Shown here: positions 9,819 to 19,995 of the stretch, piece after piece | Numbering within the stretch: position 1 is the first letter of the stretch | How the letters are laid out: each line of letters begins with the position of its first letter | Assembly: GCA_016779265.1 (NCBI GenBank) | Contig: JADHNY010000001.1 | Span: 1-64,000 of the forward strand | Origin: Pirellulales bacterium | GTDB lineage: Bacteria; Planctomycetota; Planctomycetia; Pirellulales; UBA1268 | Reading direction: 5' to 3' | DNA: 64,000 nt | Notes under the pieces: generated by a model | Seen by the model: the letters and a program-made list of their open reading frames with translations, nothing else | Database searches by the model: none | Told to the model about the DNA's origin: nothing | Made by a program: the position numbers and the translations under genes

Positions 9819-9827
9819 GTATACTTG
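9819..9827 (+). promoter_or_regulatory. Putative -10 element GTATACTTG upstream of the DUF1549/DUF1553 gene
   Basis: TATACT at 9820-9825; same 9-mer as at 5051 and 42961. Confidence 0.5.
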
Positions 9828-9911
9828 ACTACGAGGCAAGCGATGTTTGCAGCCTTTTATGGCTGTTGGCATGTCCTGCTGAATCGCAGCTTCAGGGGCG
9901 TCTGGTAGAGG

Positions 9912-11714
9912 ATGGTGATCATGCGCGAGTCGGGAGCAGAGCTCTGCCAACGGCGTCTCCATGCCCGTGTGGGTCTCCATGCCCGTGTTGGGCATGTCGG
10001 CGGAGAGAAGTCTGTCTGGCTACAGCGGGCTTTGCTTCGTGGACGCTCCTTGATGCTGTTGGCTCTCGTGGGGGCCATGCTTGCCCCTGCGATACACATC
10101 CAGGCAGCCGAACGTGCTGCGGAAGACTACGGCATCCCCGAGGTACGGCTGATTAACGAAGCTGTGCGGGCGGGCTGGCAGGATGCCCGGTTAACCCCTT
10201 CGGGTGCCGCCACCGACGGGGAGTGGTGCCGCAGGGTCTATCTCGACCTCGTGGGCCGCATCCCCACCCTCAGTGAACTTGAAGCGTTCACCAAAGACTC
10301 GACTGCCGATAAGAAGCTGCGGCTGGTCGACCGATTGCTCGGCGATGCGTTCGTGGATGAATACGCCCGTTCCTGGACGGACGTCTGGACCACCGTGTTG
10401 GTCGGTCGCGACACCGACAACGACATGGTCAGCCGCCCAGGCATGCGGCAGTTCTTGCGACGTGCCCTGTCGAAGAATCTTCCCTACGACCAGTTCGTCC
10501 GTGAACTCGTCACCGCGAGTGGCTCAAACACGCCTGGAGCGGAGAACTTCAACGGTGCCACCAACTTCCTTGCCGGCAAGATGGAGGACAACGGCATCCA
10601 GGCGGCCGCTCGCACCGCTCAGGTGTTTCTGGCGATGCAGGTGCAGTGCACGCAGTGCCACAATCATCCATTTAACAAGGGCAAGCAAAACCAGTTCTGG
10701 GAGTTCAACGCGTTTTTCCGTCAGGCCAGGGCTCTGCGGCGATTCGATGGTGGAAATGACGTCTCTTCGGTTGAGTTGATTGATCAAGACTTCGCCGGTG
10801 AGGGAGGTGATCCGGAAGAGGCTGAGATCTATTACGAGCTGCGAAACGGACTGACGAAGGTGGCCTACCCCGTCTTCATCGATGGTGCAGAGATTTCGAA
10901 GAGCGGCTATCTGCCAGGCACGATGAGTGATGGCACTCCGTATGGCGTGAATCGTCGGCACGAGCTTGCGGAGATGATGGTGGCGAGCCCACTTCTCTCG
11001 CGAGCGATTGTGAATCGCCTTTGGGGCCATTTCTTTGGCTACGGCTTCACCAAGCCGGTCGATGATCTTGGCGAGCACAACACGGTCACGCATCCGCAGC
11101 TGCTTGACTCGCTCGCGGAGTCGCTGGTTGAGGCGAGCTACGACACGAAGGAACTGATGCGGTGGATTGTGCTGTCGGAGGCATATGGCCTCTCCAGTCG
11201 CACCACCCGCGGCAACAGTGCTGATGATCCTGCGATGGGTGAGCAGCCGATGTTTAGTCACTTCTACCTGCGGCAGATGACGGCAGAGCAGCTCTACGAG
11301 TCGCTGCTGACGGCCACCCGGGCAGATCTGACGGGCAACTCTGAGGAGCAGGCTCGGCTGAAAGATGAGTGGCTCGGTCAGTTTGTGATTGCCTTCGGGA
11401 CAGACGACGGAGCCGACAGCACCACGTTCAACGGTTCGATCCCGCAGGTGCTGATGATGTTCAACGGGGCGATGATCAAGGCTGCGACCGCGACTGGTAA
11501 GGGCGGCTTCCTCGATTCAGTCGCCAGCAGTTCGATGCCGAATGCCAAGAAGATCGAGGTGCTCTACGAGGCAGCACTCGCCCGCCGACCAACCCGTCGG
11601 GAGTTGGTCGTTGCCAACAGCCTGATTGGAGCTCGCGAGGGCGATGTCACAGCGGCCCTTCAGGATGTCTGGTGGGCGGTGTTGAACTCGAATGAGTTCA
11701 TCATCAACCACTGA
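9912..11714 (+). CDS. DUF1549 and DUF1553 domain-containing protein (a start near 10053 is also plausible)
   Basis: EWCRRVYLDLVGRIPTLSELEAF, CxxCH-like CTQCHNHPFNKGKQNQFWEFNAFF, LVNRLWGHFFGYG-type RAIVNRLWGHFFGYGFTKPVDDLG. Confidence 0.9.
   Translation: MVIMRESGAELCQRRLHARVGLHARVGHVGGEKSVWLQRALLRGRSLMLLALVGAMLAPAIHIQAAERAAEDYGIPEVRLINEAVRAGWQDARLTPSGAATDGEWCRRVYLDLVGRIPTLSELEAFTKDSTADKKLRLVDRLLGDAFVDEYARSWTDVWTTVLVGRDTDNDMVSRPGMRQFLRRALSKNLPYDQFVRELVTASGSNTPGAENFNGATNFLAGKMEDNGIQAAARTAQVFLAMQVQCTQCHNHPFNKGKQNQFWEFNAFFRQARALRRFDGGNDVSSVELIDQDFAGEGGDPEEAEIYYELRNGLTKVAYPVFIDGAEISKSGYLPGTMSDGTPYGVNRRHELAEMMVASPLLSRAIVNRLWGHFFGYGFTKPVDDLGEHNTVTHPQLLDSLAESLVEASYDTKELMRWIVLSEAYGLSSRTTRGNSADDPAMGEQPMFSHFYLRQMTAEQLYESLLTATRADLTGNSEEQARLKDEWLGQFVIAFGTDDGADSTTFNGSIPQVLMMFNGAMIKAATATGKGGFLDSVASSSMPNAKKIEVLYEAALARRPTRRELVVANSLIGAREGDVTAALQDVWWAVLNSNEFIINH
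9955..9990. repeat. Two tandem copies of gtctccatgcccgtgtgg (17/18 identical); second copy forms hairpin CATGCCC-gtgtt-GGGCATG (9978-9996)
   Basis: Direct reading. Confidence 0.8.
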
Positions 11715-11847
11715 TCCACGGCACTCCACGCATCACACCAAAACTGATACCGAAAAAGCAGAAACCTATTCACACGCTGGCGAGCGGATGGGGCAGTATC
11801 CCAAACTGTCTCGGGCAAGGCCGATCGCCACTCACTGGAGGCATCCC

Positions 11848-13176
11848 ATGCCGATCACTTCACGACCATTCGCGTCTTTGGCATCCCCGTCTTGGGCATC
11901 CCATTCGGCGCAGCCCCTTCCCGCCGGCATGAGCCGACGGCACTTCATGAGCCACCTGGCTGGGGCCGCTGCCCTGGCTGCTCCGGCGACGACCTTCACC
12001 AACACCCTGTTGGCGAATGCCCAGGACATGCGGAAGCGTCATAAGGCCGCCATCCTGCTCTGGATGGGAGGTGGGCCGAGCACGATGGATATCTGGGATC
12101 TCAAGCCAGGGGCGCCCACGGGTGGCCCGTTCAAGCAGATCTCGACATCCGCTGACGGGGTTGCCATCAGTGAGCACATGCCGCTGATGGCCCAGCAGAT
12201 GCACCAGATGGCCATCGTGCGGTCGATGAGCACCCGCGAGGCAGACCATATGCGTGGTCGCTACTACATGCACACGGGCTATGTGCCCAATCCAAATGTG
12301 GAGCATCCGAGCTACGGGTCGGTGATCGCTCACGAACTCGCCTCGCAGGTGCCAGATCTGGAGATCCCGCCGTTCGTGTCGGTCGGTGGCGGGAGCGTCG
12401 GTCCAGGTTTCCTCGGGATGACCTGGGCGCCGTTCGTGGTGGATTCCAGTGGTCGAGTGCGGAATCTCGACATGGGCATCGACCAGACACGCGTGAATCA
12501 GCGGCTGGAGATGCTGGCCACAATCGAAAAGCGGTTCATCGGCGAGGAGCGTGGCGGGTCTGCCCGCGATCACGCCAAGGTGCTCGACCGCACTGTCAAG
12601 CTGATGACGAGCGAGCAAATGAAGGCCTTCAAGATCGATGAAGAGCCCGAGGCTGTCCGTGAGCGGTATGGCACGACCGGCTTTGGACGCGGCTGCCTGA
12701 TGGCTCGGCGGCTTGTCGAACAGGGCGTGCCCTTCGTGGAGGTCGATCTTGGTGGATGGGATAACCACCAGGGGATCTTTAACACCCTCGCCGACAATAA
12801 GCTCCCTGAGCTCGACAAGGCGATGAGTGCGTTGGTGGAAGACCTCGTGCAACGAGGCATCTACGACGACACCGCGGTGATCTGGATGGGTGAGTTTGGA
12901 CGCACGCCAAACATCAATGGCGATGGCGGTCGCGACCACTGGGCACGCAGCTGGAGCGTGGTGGTCGGTGGTGCCGGCTTCCGGCGGGGAGTGGCGGTTG
13001 GTGAAACCAGCTCTGATGGGAAGGAAATCATCACCGAGCCCTACTCGTCGCAAGACGTGATGGCCAGTGTGCTGAAGTCGCTGGGCATTTCACTCGAGAC
13101 GACGTTCACGGCAACAAATGGTCGTCCGATGAAGATCGCCAACTCCGGACGGGTGATTCAAGAACTCTTTGCCTAA
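11848..13176 (+). CDS. DUF1501 domain-containing (sulfatase-like) protein with Tat-type signal
   Basis: MSRRHFMSHLAGAAALAA; ILLWMGGGPSTMDIWDLKPGAPTGGPF; VIWMGEFGRTPNINGDGGRDHWARSWSVVVGGAGFRRG; paired with DUF1549/1553 gene. Confidence 0.93.
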   Translation: MPITSRPFASLASPSWASHSAQPLPAGMSRRHFMSHLAGAAALAAPATTFTNTLLANAQDMRKRHKAAILLWMGGGPSTMDIWDLKPGAPTGGPFKQISTSADGVAISEHMPLMAQQMHQMAIVRSMSTREADHMRGRYYMHTGYVPNPNVEHPSYGSVIAHELASQVPDLEIPPFVSVGGGSVGPGFLGMTWAPFVVDSSGRVRNLDMGIDQTRVNQRLEMLATIEKRFIGEERGGSARDHAKVLDRTVKLMTSEQMKAFKIDEEPEAVRERYGTTGFGRGCLMARRLVEQGVPFVEVDLGGWDNHQGIFNTLADNKLPELDKAMSALVEDLVQRGIYDDTAVIWMGEFGRTPNINGDGGRDHWARSWSVVVGGAGFRRGVAVGETSSDGKEIITEPYSSQDVMASVLKSLGISLETTFTATNGRPMKIANSGRVIQELFA

Positions 13177-14740
13177 TCAGCAAGAACAGTCACGTGCTGC
13201 TTCGGCAGACTGCATGGCATCAACCTCCATTCCACCAGGGTCTCCGAGCCCCGTCGTCACGCCTTTTCCGGAAGAGGAAACTGAGGCGGACTCGTCAGTC
13301 GCGAGCAGCAGCCTCGATCAGGGTGGCGACGAGGTCGGTGCCGGCGTCGGTGGGGTCGCTCGACTACCAGGCACCGTCCGGCCACTGCTGGTGCTCGCCG
13401 TCCCGGTGCTGATTGAGCAGACGTTAGCCCTTGGGGTCGGCTTCACAGACAAATGGCTCTCGGGCAACCTGCTGCCAGGTCCGGAGTATCTCGCTGCCGT
13501 GGGCCTCGTGGCCTACTGCCTGGCCTTTCTGCCTGCGGTGTTTGCGGTCGCTTCGGTGTCGGTGACAGCGATTGTCGCCCGGGCGGTGGGGGGTGGAGAC
13601 CTGCAGACAGCCTCGCGGGCCACGGCTCAAGCGATGCTTGTGGGCGGCAGCGTGGTTGCCGCTGTGCTAGCGATGTCTGCGTTTGGAGGTCGAGCGTTCA
13701 TCGGCATGCTCGGGCTGCCGGACGCGTCGTCGCAGCTCACGCTGGACTACCTGGCGATCGCGCTTCCGGCCCTGCCATTGCTGATGGTGACCCAGGTCGG
13801 CGTGGCGGCGTTGCGCGGCGCCGGCGAAATGACCACCGGCATGGTGGTCATGACGCTGGTGAATCTCGTGAACGCCCTGGCCAGTGCGGCGCTCGTGACC
13901 GGCTGGGGAGGTCTGCCACGCCTCGGCTGGCACGGGTTGGCGTGGGGGACGGCCATCAGTTCAGGCTGCGGCGCTCTCGTGACGGCCGCTGTGCTCGTGC
14001 AAGGCCGCGGACAGTTACGGCTGACGGGTCGTGACTGGCTTCCTGATCTGACGTTGGCAAAACGCCTCGTGGCCGTGGGCCTGCCAGCAGGCTGGGACGG
14101 CATGGCCCATGCGATCTGCCAACTCGGATTTCTTTCGATCGTGAACCGGCTCGGTGACGTGGATGCGGCGGCCCACTCCTTGGCCATCACGATTGAGTCG
14201 CTTGCTTTTCTGCCTGGCAGTGCGTTTCAGGTCTCTGCGGCAACGCTCTCAGGGCAGTTCCTCGGTGCTGGCGATGAACGTCGGGCCCGCGAGAGTGTGT
14301 GGCTGGCTGCGATTGTCTGCACGATGCTCATGAGTTCAGTAGCGCTGGTGCTCGGGCTGGAAGCAGAACGCCTGGCAGCCTTCTTTCTCGCTGACGGGCA
14401 GCAGCAGGTGGCTTCGATCACCGCTGGTCTGGTGCGGATTGTGGCGTTTGCCCAGCCACCCTTGGCGGTCTTCATGGTGTTTTCCGGCGGGCTGCGAGGG
14501 GCTGGCCAGACTCGTATGCCGATGATCGTCAATCTGTCCGTGATGATCTTTGTGAGACTGCCGCTGGCACTGTTTCTGGCCTGGGACATCATTCCGCTCC
14601 CCGCTGGGCTTGGGGAGTTGTCCGGCCTCGGACTGGGAGTGACCGGGGCCTGGTATGCAATGGCGGTCGATCTCCTTCTGCGGGGTGTTGTGCTGACACT
14701 GGTGTTCCTCTCGCCCGGCTGGAGTCGCACCCGTGTCTAG
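13169..14740 (+). CDS. MATE family efflux transporter (ATG at 13214 is an alternative start)
   Basis: 12-TM type protein; RPLLVLAVPVLIEQTLALGVGFTDKWLSG, ALRGAGEMTTGMVVMTLVNLVNALAS. Confidence 0.88.
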   Translation: MPNQQEQSRAASADCMASTSIPPGSPSPVVTPFPEEETEADSSVASSSLDQGGDEVGAGVGGVARLPGTVRPLLVLAVPVLIEQTLALGVGFTDKWLSGNLLPGPEYLAAVGLVAYCLAFLPAVFAVASVSVTAIVARAVGGGDLQTASRATAQAMLVGGSVVAAVLAMSAFGGRAFIGMLGLPDASSQLTLDYLAIALPALPLLMVTQVGVAALRGAGEMTTGMVVMTLVNLVNALASAALVTGWGGLPRLGWHGLAWGTAISSGCGALVTAAVLVQGRGQLRLTGRDWLPDLTLAKRLVAVGLPAGWDGMAHAICQLGFLSIVNRLGDVDAAAHSLAITIESLAFLPGSAFQVSAATLSGQFLGAGDERRARESVWLAAIVCTMLMSSVALVLGLEAERLAAFFLADGQQQVASITAGLVRIVAFAQPPLAVFMVFSGGLRGAGQTRMPMIVNLSVMIFVRLPLALFLAWDIIPLPAGLGELSGLGLGVTGAWYAMAVDLLLRGVVLTLVFLSPGWSRTRV

Positions 14741-14841
14741 CCTGGAGATCCTCGTGGAGGGCCGTATGGTTCCAGGAACTGTCGCGGCTACACTGACTTC
14801 TCAGGGTGACGCCTGCAGTCACCCCGCCTGGGAGCCACCGA

Positions 14842-16764
14842 ATGGCCGTCGATCTTGATGTTGAAAGCTGGACCACTGCCGATGCAGCAGATCTCTACGA
14901 GATCGCTCGGTGGGGCAATGGCTACTTCTCCATTCGGTCTGACGGCAACCTGTTGGTGCATCCTGACCGCACTGCCAGCAGGTCAATCGACCTCAAACAG
15001 CTCGTTGACCGGCTGGAGATGCGAGGGATCGACCTGCCGATTCTTCTGCGGTTCGGTGGCATCCTGCAGGACCGGCTCGGTCAGCTGCATCGGGCGTTCT
15101 CCACCGCCATCGGTGAAAGCGAATATCAGGGTGATTACTGCTGCGTCTATCCGATCAAGGTCAACCAGCAGCGGCAGGTGGTGGAAGAGGTGCTCGAGTA
15201 TGGTCGCCCCTACCACTTTGGGCTCGAGGCCGGCAGCAAGCCGGAACTGCTTGCGGTGGTCGCGCTCGCGGGCAACGAGACGCCCATCATCTGCAATGGC
15301 TTCAAGGATTCTGAGTTCATCGAAACGATGATGCTGGCGCACAAGATCGGGCGTCACATCATTCCGGTCGTCGAGAGGTTTAGCGAACTCCAGCTGATCC
15401 TCGATCATGCCGAGAAACTTGGTGTGCGGCCACGGATTGGGATGCGAACGAAGCTCGCGACGCGTGGTGCCGGACGTTGGCAGGGCTCGGGAGGCTTCCG
15501 CAGCAAGTTTGGGCTGACGGCGAGCGAACTCCTCTGCGGACTCGATCTCCTCCGCGAGCGAGGCATGGAAGACTGCCTGCAGCTGCTCCATTTCCATCAG
15601 GGCAGCCAGATCACCAACATTCGGCATATCAAAGCAGCGCTCAACGAGGCGGCTCGCGTCTACACCGAACTGGCCCGTCGTGGAGCGGGGCTGAAGTATC
15701 TCGATGTCGGCGGTGGGTTGGGGGTCGATTACGACGGCTCACAGACCAACTTTGAATCGAGTGTGAACTACAGCCTGCAGGAGTATGCCAACGACGTCGT
15801 CTACCAGGTGAAGAATGCCTGCGACGAGGCGGGCGTGCCGCATCCAACGATTATCTCCGAGAGCGGTCGGGCGATTGTGGCCTACCACAGCGTGCTTGTC
15901 TTCAGTGTGCTCGGCGTGTCGGAGCAGGGACGGCATCTCGAGGTGGTGGAGCCGCCGGCTGATGCCGAGCAGCCGCTGCACGACCTGATGGAGACCTATC
16001 AAAACATCAGCCTCAGAAACCTGCTGGAGAGTTTTCACGACGCGCAGCAGGCACTCGACACGGCGATCGCACTCTTCTCATCGGGCTACCTTCCACTTGA
16101 CCAGCGGTCTGCGGTGGAAGGACTCTACTTCGCGATCTGTCGCAAGATCGTGAAACTCTCCAAACAACTGGAGTACGTTCCGGAAGAGCTTGAGGGGCTG
16201 GCATCGACGCTCTCCGACACCTACTTCTGCAACTTCAGCCTGTTTCAGTCGATGCCTGACAGCTGGGCGATCAAGCAGCTGTTCCCGGTCATGCCGATCC
16301 ATCGACTCAACGAACGCCCCTCCCGCCAGGCAGTGCTCGGAGATGTCACCTGCGACTCAGACGGAAAGATCGATCAGTTCATCGATCGACGAGATGTGAA
16401 GCGAACGCTTCCGGTGCATCCGCTCGATGCCGGACCCTACTACCTCGGTGCGTTCCTGCTGGGAGCCTATCAGGAGATTCTCGGCGACCTGCATAACCTG
16501 TTTGGCGACACCAATGCCGTGCATGTCAGCCTCGATGAGAAGGGGGACGTGACGCTCGATGCGGTCATCAAGGGAGACACCGTTCGCGAAGTGCTCAACT
16601 ACGTGGAGTTCGACGCTAATCAACTGGTGCAGAAACTACGGGAATCGATCGAGCGGGCTGTCCGTGAGGGGCGTATCGGCGATGGCCAGGCGGGACGCTT
16701 CTTGCGGTTCTACGAAGAAGGTCTCGGTGGCTACACCTACCTTGAGGAGTCGCGGGAGCGGTGA
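14842..16764 (+). CDS. speA: Biosynthetic arginine decarboxylase
   Basis: YQGDYCCVYPIKVNQQRQVVEEVLEYG (PLP Lys region), HFHQGSQITNIRHIKAALNEAARVYTEL, KYLDVGGGLGVDYDGSQTNFESSVNYSLQEYANDVVY. Confidence 0.95.
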   Translation: MAVDLDVESWTTADAADLYEIARWGNGYFSIRSDGNLLVHPDRTASRSIDLKQLVDRLEMRGIDLPILLRFGGILQDRLGQLHRAFSTAIGESEYQGDYCCVYPIKVNQQRQVVEEVLEYGRPYHFGLEAGSKPELLAVVALAGNETPIICNGFKDSEFIETMMLAHKIGRHIIPVVERFSELQLILDHAEKLGVRPRIGMRTKLATRGAGRWQGSGGFRSKFGLTASELLCGLDLLRERGMEDCLQLLHFHQGSQITNIRHIKAALNEAARVYTELARRGAGLKYLDVGGGLGVDYDGSQTNFESSVNYSLQEYANDVVYQVKNACDEAGVPHPTIISESGRAIVAYHSVLVFSVLGVSEQGRHLEVVEPPADAEQPLHDLMETYQNISLRNLLESFHDAQQALDTAIALFSSGYLPLDQRSAVEGLYFAICRKIVKLSKQLEYVPEELEGLASTLSDTYFCNFSLFQSMPDSWAIKQLFPVMPIHRLNERPSRQAVLGDVTCDSDGKIDQFIDRRDVKRTLPVHPLDAGPYYLGAFLLGAYQEILGDLHNLFGDTNAVHVSLDEKGDVTLDAVIKGDTVREVLNYVEFDANQLVQKLRESIERAVREGRIGDGQAGRFLRFYEEGLGGYTYLEESRER

Positions 16765-16782
16765 CTCGCGTTCCCGGCTGTT

Positions 16783-18792
16783 ATGCATCTGATCCGTGTG
16801 GGCGGCGCTGCCCTCAACCAGACCCCACTCGACTGGAACGGGAATCGCGATCGGCTGATCGCGGCGATCCGAGCTGCTCGCGAGCGGCATGTGGCGGTGC
16901 TCTGCCTGCCGGAGCTGGCCATCAGCGGGTATGGCTGTGAAGACGCGTTTCAGTCTCCTGGGCTCCAGCGAACGGCGGTTGAGGTGCTCGCAGAGATCCT
17001 GCCGGAGACACGGGGGATCGTGGTGGCGCTTGGGCTCCCGATGCGACTGGAGAGCAGCCTCTACGACACCGTCTGCCTCGTTGCCGATGGCCAGGTCGCT
17101 GGCTTTGTGGCGAAGCAGCATCTTGCCGGTGAGGGCATCCACTATGAGCCACGCTGGTTTCGGCCGTGGCCACGCGGCCGCAGGAGCAGCGTGGAACTCA
17201 CGCTCGGAGATGGTCTGCAGCGGTTTCCTTTTGGAGACCTCCGGTTTGACGTCGGGGGGGTGCGGATCGGCTTCGAAATCTGTGAGGACGCGTGGGCGGC
17301 ATCTCGTCCCGGAAGTGATCTTGCTGCCCGCGGGGTTGACTTGATCCTGAACCCGTCTGCGAGCCACTTCGCCTTTGCGAAAGAAGAGGTCCGACGGCGG
17401 TTTGTGCTTGAGGGATCGCGGGCGTTTGGAGTTACCTACGTGTACGCCAACCTGTTGGGTAACGAGGCAGGGCGGGCGATCTACGACGGCAGTGTGCAGA
17501 TTGCGTCAGCAGGCCGATTAGTGGCCGAAGGGCGACGGTTTTGCTTTGCCGAGAGCGTGCTGACCGACTGCGTGATCGATCTTGATGTGACGCGTTTGGC
17601 CCAGGCGCGACTTTCCAGCGGTGACGCGGCGGCAACTGACGAGCCGATTGCGATCAGCATGAGACTGCCTGACGCGGGGATGGGAGTTTCAGGCTCCGTT
17701 GTGCCAGCGTCGGCGGCGCGAGATGCGTGGGAGTCGGGGCCATATGTCAAAGAAGAAGAGTTTGCCAGGGCAGTGGCACTGGGGCTTTTTGACTACGCCC
17801 GCAAGAGCCGTTCGCGCGGCTTTGTGGTGTCGGCGAGCGGAGGGGCGGACTCTTCGGCAGTCGCCTGCCTGTCGGCTCTGGCCGTCAGGCTGGCCGCGGC
17901 TGAGCGCGGGGCTGCGGCCGTGGCCAGTAGCTTTGGGCTGATGGCCGACCAGGAACCCGCGGCGTCCGTCGATGCGATCGTGAAGCAGACGCTGACGTGT
18001 GTCTATCAGTCCACTACCAACTCCGGTGATGTGACCCGCTCTGCGGCACGCACGCTTGCTGAGGGGCTGGGGGCCGCGTTTCACGAGTTTGATGTGGATC
18101 AGCTTGTCTCCGGCTACACCCAGCTTGTTTCGTCAGCTCTGGGCCGGCCGTTGGTCTGGGAGAAAGACGACATCGCCCTGCAGAACATTCAGGCCCGAGC
18201 ACGCTCGCCGGGGGTGTGGATGCTGGCAAACGTGACCGGGGCGCTTCTGCTCTCAACCAGTAACCGTTCGGAGGCTGCGGTGGGTTACGCCACGATGGAT
18301 GGCGACACGTCAGGGGGCTTGGCACCGATTGCGGGCATCGACAAAGCGTTTCTTCGGCTGTGGCTGGTCTGGATGCAGCAGCACGGACCTCAGGGGGTTG
18401 GGGCGTTTCCTTCGCTCGAGTCTGTCAACGTGCAGCAGCCGACAGCAGAACTGCGACCCCCATCGGCAGGACAGACAGATGAAGCCGACCTGATGCCGTA
18501 TGCCGTCCTCGACCTGATCGAGCGGTTTGCGATCCGTGATAAGCAGATGCCGTTGGCCGCCTGGAAGCGTCTCTGTGGGGAACTACCTGAGCAGTCACCG
18601 CTGCAGCTGGCCGCCTGGATCGAAAGGTTCTACCGGCTCTGGAGTCGCAACCAGTGGAAACGGGAGCGGTATGCCCCTTCGTTTCATCTCGACGATGAGA
18701 ACCTTGACCCAAAGACCTGGTGCCGTTTTCCGATTCTCTCAGGTGGCTTCGAGCGTGAACTGGGCGACCTCCGCAGGGCCGCCGGTGTGTAG
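16783..18792 (+). CDS. nadE: Glutamine-dependent NAD+ synthetase
   Basis: N-terminal nitrilase-like domain (VLCLPELAISGYGCED, GFEICEDAWA) plus C-terminal VSASGGADSSAVACL PP-loop. Confidence 0.93.
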   Translation: MHLIRVGGAALNQTPLDWNGNRDRLIAAIRAARERHVAVLCLPELAISGYGCEDAFQSPGLQRTAVEVLAEILPETRGIVVALGLPMRLESSLYDTVCLVADGQVAGFVAKQHLAGEGIHYEPRWFRPWPRGRRSSVELTLGDGLQRFPFGDLRFDVGGVRIGFEICEDAWAASRPGSDLAARGVDLILNPSASHFAFAKEEVRRRFVLEGSRAFGVTYVYANLLGNEAGRAIYDGSVQIASAGRLVAEGRRFCFAESVLTDCVIDLDVTRLAQARLSSGDAAATDEPIAISMRLPDAGMGVSGSVVPASAARDAWESGPYVKEEEFARAVALGLFDYARKSRSRGFVVSASGGADSSAVACLSALAVRLAAAERGAAAVASSFGLMADQEPAASVDAIVKQTLTCVYQSTTNSGDVTRSAARTLAEGLGAAFHEFDVDQLVSGYTQLVSSALGRPLVWEKDDIALQNIQARARSPGVWMLANVTGALLLSTSNRSEAAVGYATMDGDTSGGLAPIAGIDKAFLRLWLVWMQQHGPQGVGAFPSLESVNVQQPTAELRPPSAGQTDEADLMPYAVLDLIERFAIRDKQMPLAAWKRLCGELPEQSPLQLAAWIERFYRLWSRNQWKRERYAPSFHLDDENLDPKTWCRFPILSGGFERELGDLRRAAGV

Positions 18793-18794
18793 CC

Positions 18795-18852
18795 CGCCAC
18801 CGGCGGCACCAGCAGCCGCGGGGAGAGACTGTGCGGCGGGCTTTCGGACGGG
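18795..18852 (+). terminator. Candidate terminator after nadE: GCCCGCC...GGCGGGCtttc with a branched interior
   Basis: Complementary arms immediately downstream of the nadE stop codon. Confidence 0.4.
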
Positions 18853-18996
18853 TGAAAACGGCCTCGTTTCCCCGGTAAGACCCTGAAAAACGGCCTCGCG
18901 GGAGGTGTCGTGGGCTGCTAGAGTTCTCGCCCCTCGCCGCTGGGATTGGTGTGCGAGGGGATCCACGATGCCCTCTGACCGGTGGCGGAGAGAACG

Positions 18997-19890
18997 ATGC
19001 CAGGTGCGATTTCCCAGACCACATCCGTGTGTGTGCTGACGGTAGCGATGAGCCTGATGCCGCACCTGTTGCAGGCTCAGGAGTCGGCTGCAGGTCCACG
19101 GGTGGCCGCCGCACCGCAGCAGGCTGCCGGACGGCCACCGCTCACGCCCGCAGAGGCTGCAGCGCTCGATCGTTTACTGGCCGCCTGGGAACAGCGAAGT
19201 GGTGCTGTCAACACCTGGACCTGCCGCTTCTACAAGTGGGAGTACACCGCCTGGAGTCCGGCTGGGGAAAACGGTGATCGGCTCGCATTCTCCGAAAGCA
19301 GTGGTGAACTGAAGTATGCAGCGCCCGATAAAGGTCTCTACCGGGTGCGTGAATCGAGGCAGTGGAATCCTGAGAATCGCCGTTATGAGTCCATTGCTGG
19401 TGATGCAGGCGAACACTGGGTCTGCAACGGCACGAGCATCTTCGAGTTTCGGCATGCTGAGCGGCAGCTAAAGGAGACGGTGCTCCCGCCTGAGATGCAG
19501 GGGAAGGCGATCAGCGATGGGCCGTTGCCCTTTGTTTTTGGTGCCAAGGCAGAGACCCTAAAACAGCGGTATGCGATGCGGCTCATCACGCCCCCCGGTG
19601 TCAATGATCAGGTATGGCTGGAGGCGATTCCTCGCTGGCAGGCGGACGCGGCCAACTTCTCCAGGGTTGAGCTGATCCTGCAGGCACGCGATCTGATGCC
19701 CTTCGCGATGCAGATCTACAAGCCGGGTGGTCAGGATCGAGACGTCTATCAGTTCGACCCTAAAACGAGCCTGATCGACAAAGGCCTCGACATGCTTCGC
19801 GACTTTTCGAAGCCGATCACACCACTTGGCTACACCTTCGTGAAGGAAGATCTGCCTGCTGCAGGAACGGCACAACCGGCACCACGGTGA
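18997..19890 (+). CDS. TIGR03009-like secreted protein of unknown function
   Basis: Signal peptide, then LDRLLAAWEQRSGAVNTWTCRFYKWEYTAW, PLPFVFGAKAETLKQRYAMRLITPP; resembles the planctomycete TIGR03009 family. Confidence 0.75.
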   Translation: MPGAISQTTSVCVLTVAMSLMPHLLQAQESAAGPRVAAAPQQAAGRPPLTPAEAAALDRLLAAWEQRSGAVNTWTCRFYKWEYTAWSPAGENGDRLAFSESSGELKYAAPDKGLYRVRESRQWNPENRRYESIAGDAGEHWVCNGTSIFEFRHAERQLKETVLPPEMQGKAISDGPLPFVFGAKAETLKQRYAMRLITPPGVNDQVWLEAIPRWQADAANFSRVELILQARDLMPFAMQIYKPGGQDRDVYQFDPKTSLIDKGLDMLRDFSKPITPLGYTFVKEDLPAAGTAQPAPR

Positions 19891-19960
19891 CGGTTCACCT
19901 GATCAGCACCGCTGCAGCGTTGACGGCCTGGCCAAACGTTTGTGGGGGAATGTGTCATGG

Positions 19961-19969
19961 GTATACTCG
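19961..19969 (+). promoter_or_regulatory. Putative -10 element GTATACTCG
   Basis: Variant of the recurrent GTATACTTG motif, 34 bp upstream of ATG 19996. Confidence 0.4.
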
Positions 19970-19995
19970 CAGGTTCCGTTTCTGTGAGGTTTCCC

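Noticed and set aside
11860-13053. 397-aa minus-strand ORF antisense to DUF1501
   Set aside because: His/Arg-rich shadow ORF without motifs.
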